NCBI GenBank assembly: GCA_947259865.1
Contig: CAMYNZ010000231.1
Coordinates: 1 to 6,131, forward strand
From: an uncultured Desulfobacterales bacterium
Lineage (GTDB): Bacteria; Desulfobacterota; Desulfobacteria; Desulfobacterales; G020354645
Reading direction: 5' to 3'
Length of the DNA: 6,131 nt
Positions within the stretch are counted from its first letter, which is position 1, and each line of letters begins with the position of its first letter. This document shows positions 1 to 5,180 of the stretch, piece after piece. Made by a program: the position numbers and the translations under genes. The notes under the pieces are model-generated. The model was not told the DNA's origin. It worked only from the letters and a program-made list of their open reading frames with translations, and did no database searches.

Positions 1-479
1 AGCACCTTGGGTTCCATCGCCAGAGCCCTGGCCAGAGCAACACGCTGCTGCTGGCCGCCGCTGATGCGGTCTATAGTTCGATCACCCAGACCGTCCATGT
101 GAACCAGGGAGAGCAGCTCTTCGACACGCGTATCAATCTTTTCCTTGGGCCATTTTTGCAGTTTCAACCCAAAGCCGATATTCTTTCTGACATTCATGTG
201 GGGAAAAAGCGCATAGCTTTGAAAAACCATTTTGGTATTGCGCATGTTTGGCGGTAACTTCCCGATGTCTTCTCCGTCAAGAATCACCTGCCCGGAGGTA
301 GCCGTGGTGAAACCACCCACAATTCTCAGCAAGGTGGTTTTGCCACACCCGCTCGGCCCCACAAAGGTCAGCAATTCGCCTTTGTCGATTTCGGCAGAAA
401 TCCCTTTGAGCACTTCCACATCTCCAAAGCTTTTATAGATATCCCTTAATTCCAACATGGGTGTTTCTGTTGCCTGCAT
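1..479 (-). CDS. ABC transporter ATP-binding subunit (Fbp/Pot-type), 3' end beyond window
   Basis: Nucleotide-binding subunit that hydrolyses ATP at the inner face of the cytoplasmic membrane to drive the importer encoded just upstream. The visible 159 residues hold Walker A GPSGCGKTT (41-49), a Q-loop in VFQSYALFPHM (85-95) and the ABC signature ISGGQQQR (139-146, Ile replacing the usual Leu). Walker B, the H-loop and any C-terminal TOBE regulatory domain lie outside the window, so full length is unknown; relatives are about 340-370 residues. I chose the ATG at 479, giving MQATETPMLEL. An in-frame ATG at 458 is possible, and neither has a strong ribosome site (only a weak GCGAG upstream of 479). 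It is the third gene after the binding protein and permease, 156 bases below the permease stop. The YALFPHM and SGGQQQR pattern fits iron, polyamine, phosphonate and sugar-phosphate ATPases alike, so it does not decide the substrate. Confidence 0.95.
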   Translation of the reverse strand, partial: MQATETPMLELRDIYKSFGDVEVLKGISAEIDKGELLTFVGPSGCGKTTLLRIVGGFTTATSGQVILDGEDIGKLPPNMRNTKMVFQSYALFPHMNVRKNIGFGLKLQKWPKEKIDTRVEELLSLVHMDGLGDRTIDRISGGQQQRVALARALAMEPKV

Positions 480-532
480 AATCTTTGCTCGCTTCGTTTA
501 TGAAAGGATATTATCTTTTTGAAAAACCAACC

Positions 533-564
533 TTCCAATATTCCACAATTCCATTATTCCATGG
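533..564. repeat. Four-unit 8-base repeat, TTCCNNNN
   Basis: TTCC recurs at exactly 8-base intervals (533, 541, 549, 557), the variable halves being AATA, ACAA, ATTA and ATGG. It sits between the permease and ATPase genes, and its TTCCATTATTCCA core (549-561) recurs exactly at 2556-2568. The period is not a multiple of three, so it is not coding. Repeats of this look occur between genes in Desulfobacterota genomes as far as I recall; function unknown. Confidence 0.7.
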
Positions 565-597
565 TTGAGGCAAAAACGGAGGCCTCAGTAATATAAT

Positions 598-624
598 ATT
601 TTTCCCGTCGCGTCGGGATAAAAT
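598..624 (-). other. Hairpin just after the permease stop (3' stabiliser or weak attenuator)
   Basis: Starting 11 bases after the permease stop codon, the minus-strand RNA can form ATTTT-(A bulge)-TCCCG, loop ACGCGA, CGGGA-AAAAT: ten base pairs with one bulge. It is followed by AT-rich sequence but no T-run, so it is not a classic intrinsic terminator. A 3'-end stabiliser, or a partial brake between permease and ATPase, is more plausible. A second, weaker stem TGAGGC/GCCTCA lies at 566-587. Confidence 0.45.
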
Positions 625-635
625 CTCCGAGACAT

Positions 636-2324
636 TTAGGCTCCTTGCTTGGTGCTGACATCGAGCCCGGTTTTTTTGGCAATGAATTGAAGTATCCCCA
701 GTGAAACGGCAACGATGGCAATCACTTTCATCGTTGTGGCCGAAGCCAGACCCAATTCCCCGAGCTGGGCCGTCAAATAAATATAAACAGATGCCAGATC
801 AAAGCCCGGGGTCACCAGAAAGATCACCGAGCTCAATGACATCATGGTGGTCATAAAGGTGTAGATAAATCCTGCCACAAACGCGGAAAACATGATCGGT
901 AGAACCACCTTAAAAAATATCGTTAGAAAATCTGCTCCCAGATCGGCCGAAGCCTCTTCGATTTCGATACTGATCTGGTGCAGCTTACTGATTCCGGCTT
1001 CAACACCCACTGCCAGGAATCGAAACACACAGTTTAAAATAATAATCCAGATGGTTCCGGTCAGCAAAAAGGGCGGGCGATTGAAAGCCATGATATACCC
1101 TATGCCAATAACGGTGCCGGGAAGCGCGAAACCGGACAGGGCGATCATCTCCATAATATGCTTTCCGGGAAATTTTCCCCGCATAATCACATAGGCCAGC
1201 AAGGTCCCGACAATCGCACCGACCAGACCGGCACCCAGCGAGACCTTGATGCTGTTCCAAATCGCGATGTTCGACTGGGTATTGAGGACGTGATCGATGA
1301 CAAACGTATTATCGACCCCGACAATTTTGACAAATGATCCCAGCAGAATGACCCCGAAGCTCAGCAGCACCATTATGGCTACGGATAGGCTGATCATCAA
1401 AAAGGGAATCTTGATAACCGGGGCCACGGGCTTGGGCTCGGATGCCATGCCTTTTCCGGTGATCGTGGCGTAACCCCTCCCCTTCAGAACGTAATTATGA
1501 AGAATGAAAATCAGCACGCAGGGTGTGATCAGCACGACGGAGAGTACGCTGGCCATATTGAAGTCGCCCTCACCGGTGATCGCCAAATAGGCGTCCACCG
1601 CCAGAAACGGCGTCCTGCCCCCCAGGATTGCGGGGTTGCCGAATTCGGCGATGGTCATCACAAAAACCAGTAGAGCTGCTTTTAAGAGGCCGGGGGCTGC
1701 CAGGGGAACGGTGATGGAGCGAACGATCCGAACTTCAGATGCCCCCATATCGCTGGCCGTTTCTTCCAGGCTGGGGTTGAGGGAGTTCAGGACATTTTCG
1801 ATCATCATAAATGACAGCGGCAGAAACGCCAGACACTGGGCTGTAATAACCCCGGTCCAGCTGTAAATGTTGAAATCCAGGTTCAGTAAATTGTTGATCA
1901 ACCCGTTTCTACCAAAGAGGGTAATCAAGGAAATGGAGAAGATATAAGGCGGCGCCGCCAGTGGGAGCAAGGCACAAATTTTCAAGGGTTTTCTCAACCA
2001 CACGGGGCCTCGGGTCGTCAAATAGGCAAAACAGAAGCCGACGATCAGCAATATGATCATCGTGGAAACGCCCAGAATAAGGGTGTTAAGAAGTGACCAG
2101 TAATAAAAGTTATAACTGAAAAACTCGACATAAAAGTCGAATGTAAAACCGTCGTCGCCCCAAAGACTTTTCAGCAAAACGCTTACAATCGGGTAAAGAA
2201 GGAAGATGGCAAGAAGGGTAAAAAGACCGCCGGCAAAAATATTCACCAGATTGGCATTCAAAAATGAACGAACTTTATACCAGATGCCTCTGCTGGAAAC
2301 GCTATCCATTACCGCTTCTGCCAT
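636..2324 (-). CDS. ABC transporter permease, fused double transmembrane domain (Fbp/Afu/Phn class)
   Basis: Inner-membrane channel subunit of the importer. At 562 residues it contains two copies of the binding-protein-dependent permease domain, so one chain supplies both halves of the pore. Each half ends in an EAA loop that docks on the ATPase: EETASDMGASEVR with IPL-type continuation ITVPLAAP (about 188-211), and EEASADLGADFLTIF followed by VLP (about 456-476). Hydrophobic segments are visible near 27-52, 77-101, 114-138, 155-180, 207-230 and 255-275, then 303-332, 358-382, 391-415, 422-442, 473-500 and 528-549. The start at 2324 (MAEAVMDS) has GGGGGGA eight bases upstream; an in-frame ATG at 2360 adds 12 residues but lacks such a site. 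The gene lies 327 bases below the binding protein and 156 above the ATPase. The fused layout is shared by ferric iron (FbpB/SfuB), hexose-phosphate (AfuB) and aminoethylphosphonate (PhnU2-type) permeases, so the ligand cannot be named from it. Confidence 0.95.
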   Translation of the reverse strand: MAEAVMDSVSSRGIWYKVRSFLNANLVNIFAGGLFTLLAIFLLYPIVSVLLKSLWGDDGFTFDFYVEFFSYNFYYWSLLNTLILGVSTMIILLIVGFCFAYLTTRGPVWLRKPLKICALLPLAAPPYIFSISLITLFGRNGLINNLLNLDFNIYSWTGVITAQCLAFLPLSFMMIENVLNSLNPSLEETASDMGASEVRIVRSITVPLAAPGLLKAALLVFVMTIAEFGNPAILGGRTPFLAVDAYLAITGEGDFNMASVLSVVLITPCVLIFILHNYVLKGRGYATITGKGMASEPKPVAPVIKIPFLMISLSVAIMVLLSFGVILLGSFVKIVGVDNTFVIDHVLNTQSNIAIWNSIKVSLGAGLVGAIVGTLLAYVIMRGKFPGKHIMEMIALSGFALPGTVIGIGYIMAFNRPPFLLTGTIWIIILNCVFRFLAVGVEAGISKLHQISIEIEEASADLGADFLTIFFKVVLPIMFSAFVAGFIYTFMTTMMSLSSVIFLVTPGFDLASVYIYLTAQLGELGLASATTMKVIAIVAVSLGILQFIAKKTGLDVSTKQGA

Positions 2325-2329
2325 CTTGC

Positions 2330-2337
2330 AATTCCCC
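2330..2337 (-). promoter_or_regulatory. Ribosome binding site deciding the permease start
   Basis: On the minus strand TGGGGGGAATTGCAAG precedes the ATG at 2324, placing a purine-rich GGGGGGAA block about six to eight bases from the start. The alternative upstream ATG at 2360 has nothing comparable, which is why the shorter 562-residue product is preferred. Confidence 0.6.
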
Positions 2338-2470
2338 CCATAATCCCAGACCCGGACCATCCGGAATCAAACAAGCTCGCAGTCCATTAAGTTATCCGGT
2401 GAAAACTAACATGCATCACGTTGAAATGCTGGGCACGAAGTGAAGCTTTAGCGCTATTCTGCAATATTGG

Positions 2471-2510
2471 GTCATAAATTCGGAAAAAACTGCTTCCTGA
2501 TATAAATCAA
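2471..2510 (-). promoter_or_regulatory. Candidate FNR/CRP-family activator site and promoter for permease-ATPase
   Basis: TTGAT-TTAT-ATCAG (minus, 2510 to 2497) matches the FNR consensus TTGAT-N4-ATCAA at nine of ten positions. About 20 bases downstream TATGAC (2476-2471) matches the -10 consensus at four of six. The predicted transcription start near 2464 would put the dyad centre about 40 bases upstream, close to the -41.5 of class II FNR promoters. The permease start is about 140 bases further on. The site is AT-rich and could occur by chance; which CRP/FNR-family protein would bind is not known. Confidence 0.4.
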
Positions 2511-2547
2511 GATCAATTCCGATTAAAACAAACCAATTTAGCCACTA

Positions 2548-2571
2548 CTCCATCATTCCATTATTCCAATG
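2548..2571. repeat. Three-unit 8-base repeat, second copy of the TTCCNNNN family
   Basis: CTCCATCA, TTCCATTA and TTCCAATG follow each other with a strict 8-base period. The 13-base TTCCATTATTCCA (2556-2568) is identical to the copy at 549-561. It lies in the leader between the binding-protein and permease genes, so both repeats sit inside the same transporter operon. Confidence 0.65.
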
Positions 2572-2612
2572 AGATGGATCTGCCTGACAGTAAGTATTGA
2601 AAATATTTTGCC

Positions 2613-2648
2613 ACAAAAAGCACAGAAATAGCGATTGGGCACTATCCC
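2613..2648 (-). terminator. Weak terminator or mRNA-stabilising hairpin after the binding-protein gene
   Basis: Three bases past the stop codon the minus-strand RNA can pair GGGAUAG (2648-2642) with CUAUUUC (2631-2625) around a ten-base loop, seven pairs including two G-U. After five bases comes CTTTTTG (2620-2614). The stem is weak and separated from the T-run, so partial termination is likelier than a full stop. Binding-protein genes of importers often end this way, keeping binding protein in excess over permease. Confidence 0.35.
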
Positions 2649-2651
2649 TTT

Positions 2652-3719
2652 TTACTGTGTCTTTGCTTCTTCTGCGGCCTTTCTTTCCTTTTCGTCACCG
2701 ACTTTTTTGGCCTTGGCTGTTTCTTTCATCATGAACTTGCTTTTCCATGTTTTGATGATTCTGCTGCGGTTCTTTACAGCCCAGCCATGGTCAAGCTTGA
2801 TGAATGTGGGTTTGGCAGCTCCGTAAAGCGCACTGGGAATACCCGGACGTGGCGGAATGTAACCCATAGAAGCCAGGAACTCGCTGGCATCTTTGGTGCC
2901 TAAATAATCCATAATCTTTTTAGCCTGATCGAGTTTCTTGGTCCCTTTTAATATTGTGCAATAGTTGCCCTCGTATCCAATACCCTCTGCCGGGATCACC
3001 CACTGGATCGGATAGCCGTCGTTAATTCTTTTCAGTACGTTTTCATCCGCGGTAATACCGAGCAAATATTCGCCTCGACCGACGAGATCGGTGGGCGCGT
3101 TGCCGCTTTTGGTGTAGTGGGCCATGTTTGCGTCCAGTGATTCGAGGAACTTCCAACCCTCATCTACTCCGTAAAGTTGCAGAAACGAGTAATTGATCAT
3201 GAAAGCCGTGCCGGATGTGCGGGGTGAGGGCGCCACGATCTGTCCTTTCCACCTTGGATCCAGAAGCTCCTTCCAGCTCATCGGCATCCCATACCCTTTT
3301 TCAGCCAGCTTTTTTTTGTTGCCGATCAATACGAAAGAGAAAGTCCCCAGCGCATAATAGCTGCCATCCGGAGATTTAAAGGCCGTATCGATGTCCTCCC
3401 AGGTTGGTGATTTATAGGGGACATAGTAGCCTTTTCTGGTGCCGTCGATGGCCTGGGCCGCACCAAAGGACAATACCATATCCGCGTTAAACCGGGGTGC
3501 TTCAGACACCAGCCGGGCCCAGATTTCGCCCCAGGATAGGGTGATGCCCTTGACTTCGATCCCGGTTTTCTCCAGAATTCTCTGTGATAGGGCTTCATTT
3601 ACCTCCCGGGAAAACCCCAGGTAAGCGTTAATGGAATCCGCAGCCTGAAGACCGCTGGAGGCAAAGCCAAATGTCATAACCAGGGCCAACGCCGCGGTTG
3701 CAAAAAGTCTACCTTTCAT
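2652..3719 (-). CDS. Periplasmic substrate-binding protein of ABC importer (COG1840, Fbp/Afu/Phn class)
   Basis: A 355-residue exported protein that captures the ligand and delivers it to the fused permease. Residues 1-26 form a Sec signal peptide (MKGRLF, hydrophobic 7-20, cleavage near LQA-AD); there is no lipobox cysteine. The mature part has the type 2 periplasmic-binding fold pattern: INAYLGFSREV (30-40), ADMVLSFG (79-86), SWKELLDPRWKGQIVAPSPRTSGT split across 148-171, HYTKSGNAP (201-209), GRGEYLLGI (214-222), GIGYEGNY (246-253) and GTKKLDQAKKIMDYL (259-273). The adjacent tyrosine pair that binds iron in FbpA is absent; the nearest are Y249 and Y253. The YTKSG...GEY pattern resembles AfuA-like sugar-phosphate and PhnS2-like aminoethylphosphonate binders. 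The last 25 residues are a Lys/Glu/Ala-rich tail not usual for the fold. The start at 3719 has a strong AAGGAGGT five bases upstream; an in-frame ATG at 3782 would add 21 residues before the signal peptide and is rejected. Confidence 0.93.
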   Translation of the reverse strand: MKGRLFATAALALVMTFGFASSGLQAADSINAYLGFSREVNEALSQRILEKTGIEVKGITLSWGEIWARLVSEAPRFNADMVLSFGAAQAIDGTRKGYYVPYKSPTWEDIDTAFKSPDGSYYALGTFSFVLIGNKKKLAEKGYGMPMSWKELLDPRWKGQIVAPSPRTSGTAFMINYSFLQLYGVDEGWKFLESLDANMAHYTKSGNAPTDLVGRGEYLLGITADENVLKRINDGYPIQWVIPAEGIGYEGNYCTILKGTKKLDQAKKIMDYLGTKDASEFLASMGYIPPRPGIPSALYGAAKPTFIKLDHGWAVKNRSRIIKTWKSKFMMKETAKAKKVGDEKERKAAEEAKTQ

Positions 3720-3723
3720 GATG

Positions 3724-3732
3724 CACCTCCTT
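3724..3732 (-). promoter_or_regulatory. Strong ribosome binding site of the binding-protein gene
   Basis: AAGGAGGTG on the minus strand lies about five bases before the ATG at 3719. It is a near-perfect complement of the 16S rRNA tail and fixes the start at the signal peptide methionine. Confidence 0.9.
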
Positions 3733-3820
3733 GAATTAAGATCGTTTGACGGATGATGCTTGATGACCGCATACAAAGTCATGCATCCGTATTAAATGGA
3801 AGGTCTATTTAGCTCGATTT

Positions 3821-3829
3821 CACCTCCTT
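3821..3829 (-). promoter_or_regulatory. Orphan Shine-Dalgarno-like AAGGAGGTG in the leader
   Basis: The same nine bases as the real ribosome site occur about 97 bases upstream, followed by GAAATCGAGCTAAATAG with no start codon at a usable distance. It may be a decoy or standby ribosome site, a leftover from a lost start, or chance. Confidence 0.4.
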
Positions 3830-3839
3830 TCTTACACAA

Positions 3840-3885
3840 CCATGAATCAATGTATTTGGAATACAAACCGGTTTGGGATTCATGG
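3840..3885. repeat. Nested inverted repeat enclosing the promoter (likely operator)
   Basis: Outer arms CCATGAATC (3840-3848) and GATTCATGG (3877-3885) match perfectly over nine bases. Inside lie TGTATT-TGG-AATACA (3851-3865) and the perfect 12-base palindrome CAAACCGGTTTG (3864-3875). Such stacked symmetry at a promoter suggests a dimeric regulator binding cooperatively, or a three-way junction if transcribed. CAAACC also recurs at 3900-3905, giving GGTTTG an alternative partner. Confidence 0.6.
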
Positions 3886-3888
3886 CAA
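3860..3888 (-). promoter_or_regulatory. Candidate sigma-70-type promoter for the binding-protein operon
   Basis: Minus strand TTGCCA (3888-3883, five of six to TTGACA), 17-base spacer, TGTATT (3865-3860, four of six to TATAAT). It lies just downstream of the terminator at 3918-3960 and would start transcription near 3853, giving a leader of roughly 135 bases. The 12-base palindrome CAAACCGGTTTG occupies the spacer and touches the -10, as expected for a repressor site. Confidence 0.45.
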
Positions 3889-3917
3889 ATGGGCTAATGC
3901 AAACCAAAAACCATATT

Positions 3918-3960
3918 AAAACAAAAAATTCTAATCCATTAGAAGCCGCTTTCAAGCGGC
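3918..3960 (-). terminator. Double-hairpin intrinsic terminator on the minus strand
   Basis: Reading the minus strand, GCCGCTT-GA-AAGCGGC (3960-3945) is followed without gap by TTCTAAT-GG-ATTAGAA (3944-3929) and then TTTTTTGTTTT (3928-3918). Each stem is a perfect seven-base inverted repeat. It probably ends transcripts from the EamA gene about 340 bases upstream. If a promoter at 4118-4145 is real, it would instead be a leader attenuator for the binding-protein operon. Confidence 0.65.
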
Positions 3961-4110
3961 AAAGTGTCCTTCACAGCAGGAATTTAGGAACAAATCAAAA
4001 GGATGAGTATACCTTCAGTACCTTAATAAAAAAATAAAACAGAAATGTGACTTCACAATATTAGATTTCAATCGACACAGGTACCTACGGTACAAAAGTT
4101 CAGTCTTAAA

Positions 4111-4145
4111 TTGACGTATAGTATAATTCGGCTACTATAAGTCAA
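4111..4145. promoter_or_regulatory. 35-base imperfect palindrome with back-to-back promoter hexamers
   Basis: Arms TTGACGTATAGTA (4111-4123) and TACTATAAGTCAA (4133-4145) are complementary at 12 of 13 positions around nine bases. Because of the symmetry, each strand reads TTGAC(G/T), 16 bases, TACTAT, a fair sigma-70 match (five or more of six at -35 by core, four of six at -10). The minus-strand version would transcribe toward the binding-protein gene. The plus-strand version would transcribe antisense into the EamA gene end. It could equally be an operator with no promoter role. Confidence 0.4.
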
Positions 4146-4299
4146 GTTAATAATTCTCATAATATTAATGGAAAAAAATTATAGATATGAGGCAGCAAAG
4201 GCCTTACCAAAATTTCTGAGATTCAATCGGCCAAAAAGAAACCCTTGCAATAAATTAATTAAGATAAGTCTTAGCCGAATATCATATAAAAACGATTAT

Positions 4300-5172
4300 T
4301 TATCTGCTGAAGCCAATGAGAACCACACCCATCGAAATTAAAACTGCGCCGGCCAATTTCTGAGGGGCATGTTTTTCGTGCAGCAACATGATCCCCAAAA
4401 AAGCTGAAAAGACAATGCTTACTTCTCTGGCAGCGGCTACATAACTAACCTTGCTGATTCGCAGTGCAAAAAGGATCATCATGTAAGTAAATAGATCCAA
4501 AAAGCCTACAATAAGAATCTGAATTTTATTGATATTCCACTCTTTTCGCAGATCAGCGCCTTCTTTGGCAATCACATAGGGTGAAAGCAAAAGTAAGGAA
4601 ATAACAAACATGAGGTAAATGTAAACCGGTGGGTAAACATTGGCTACGCCGACTTTATCCACGAGGGAGTAGCCTGCAATGGTGCCCCCGGTGCAAAGTG
4701 CCCAGAGCGAGGCACCACCACGCAGGGCCCGGAAAGGCTCAAGAAAGGATTGAATGGAAAAAGAGCGCAGATGAATGATAAAAATACCCGTAATAACCAG
4801 GGCAATACCGACAACTCCGATGATAGACAGTTGCTCGTTCATAAGTACCACGGCCAGAATTGGCACAAGCAAAGGCCCTGAACCCCGTGATAGCGGATAA
4901 ACTAAAGATAGATCACCACGCTGGTATGCTCTCCCCATGAACCAAAAATAAAAGGCGTGCAAAACGCCCGTAGCAACAATGCATATCCAACCCGTTGAGG
5001 AAATGATTACGGCCGGCCAGTAATATATGAACATGGGGAAGAAGAGAATAACGGAGAAGAGGATGGCCCACCAGATAAAGGCCAGCTTGTTCCGGCTTTT
5101 CTTTGCAAGATAGTTCCAGCTTGCGTGTAAAAATGCCGCGACAAGTACAATTCCCAGAGCCAATCCGCTCAT
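4300..5172 (-). CDS. EamA/DMT-superfamily inner-membrane transporter
   Basis: A 290-residue, very hydrophobic protein of usual length for the ten-helix drug/metabolite transporter superfamily, made of two EamA repeats. Likely helices lie near 3-20, 31-50, 61-81, 88-111, 115-134, 153-170, 180-201, 217-237, 243-264 and 271-288. The first repeat carries LHASWNYLAKKS (15-26) and GDLSLVYPLSRGSGP (86-100) ending in MNEQLS (111-116). The second has SYVAAAREVS (243-252) and LLHEKHAP (263-270). LVYPL and the acidic MNEQLS/LLHEKH loops are typical of the family. The ATG at 5172 has GGGAG eleven bases upstream, a rather long spacing; no better start is seen. Substrate is unknown: members export amino acids, metabolites or drugs. 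One DMT branch with a HASWN start is, as I recall, found beside phosphonate-use genes (TIGR03340), which would fit the neighbouring importer, but this is inference. A terminator separates it from that importer. Confidence 0.92.
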   Translation of the reverse strand: MSGLALGIVLVAAFLHASWNYLAKKSRNKLAFIWWAILFSVILFFPMFIYYWPAVIISSTGWICIVATGVLHAFYFWFMGRAYQRGDLSLVYPLSRGSGPLLVPILAVVLMNEQLSIIGVVGIALVITGIFIIHLRSFSIQSFLEPFRALRGGASLWALCTGGTIAGYSLVDKVGVANVYPPVYIYLMFVISLLLLSPYVIAKEGADLRKEWNINKIQILIVGFLDLFTYMMILFALRISKVSYVAAAREVSIVFSAFLGIMLLHEKHAPQKLAGAVLISMGVVLIGFSR

Positions 5173-5180
5173 TCGATTAT

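Larger units (their letters stand above)
2325..2651. other. Wide gap between binding-protein and permease genes; no gene
   Basis: This 327-base stretch is AT-rich and has no open frame that looks like protein. From the upstream side of the minus strand it holds a stop-proximal stem with a short T-run (2615-2648), the palindrome AAAATATTTT (2600-2609), the 8-base repeat (2548-2571) and an FNR/CRP-like dyad (2497-2510). Below these, about 140 bases lead to the permease ribosome site with nothing I recognise. The length suggests that the permease and ATPase may have their own promoter. Confidence 0.6.
3720..4299. other. Long AT-rich regulatory gap full of dyads; no credible gene
   Basis: This 580-base stretch separates the EamA permease gene from the binding-protein gene. 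No frame gives a protein-like product. It contains at least eight inverted repeats: 3840-3885 (nested), 3929-3944, 3945-3960, 4046-4057 (TGTGA-CT-TCACA), 4081-4093 (GTACC-TAC-GGTAC), 4111-4145, TTAATA/TATTAA at 4147-4168, and TAAGA/TCTTA at 4260-4273. The GC-poor part (about 3900-4300) differs clearly from the flanking genes. A small non-coding RNA or long leader is possible but not shown. Confidence 0.6.

Noticed and set aside
892..1194. Plus-strand open frames across the minus-strand genes (for example 232-438, 892-1194, 1636-1866, 2635-2826, 5437-5855)
   Set aside because: They overlap well-supported genes in antisense, lack ribosome sites and show no recognisable domain; they are coding shadows.
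2325..2360. Permease start at 2360
   Set aside because: No ribosome site; the ATG at 2324 has GGGGGGAA at proper distance and gives a normal cytosolic N-terminus.
533..2571. CRISPR array from the repeated TTCCATTATTCCA
   Set aside because: Units are only 8 bases and contiguous, without 30-40 base spacers, and no cas gene is near.
3720..3782. Longer binding-protein start at 3782 (21 extra residues)
   Set aside because: The extension precedes a complete signal peptide and has no ribosome site, whereas AAGGAGGT sits just before the ATG at 3719.
3736..3786. A 16-codon frame (ATG at 3786) ending just before the binding-protein ribosome site
   Set aside because: No ribosome site and no sign of protein-like composition; such short frames are expected by chance.
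4046..4057. CRP/HcpR site from TGTGA...TCACA
   Set aside because: The half-sites are separated by two bases rather than the six required for CRP-type spacing; kept only as one dyad among several.
3840..4145. Insertion sequence or MITE remnant suggested by many inverted repeats
   Set aside because: The arms do not form one pair of terminal repeats with target-site duplications, and no transposase fragment is present.
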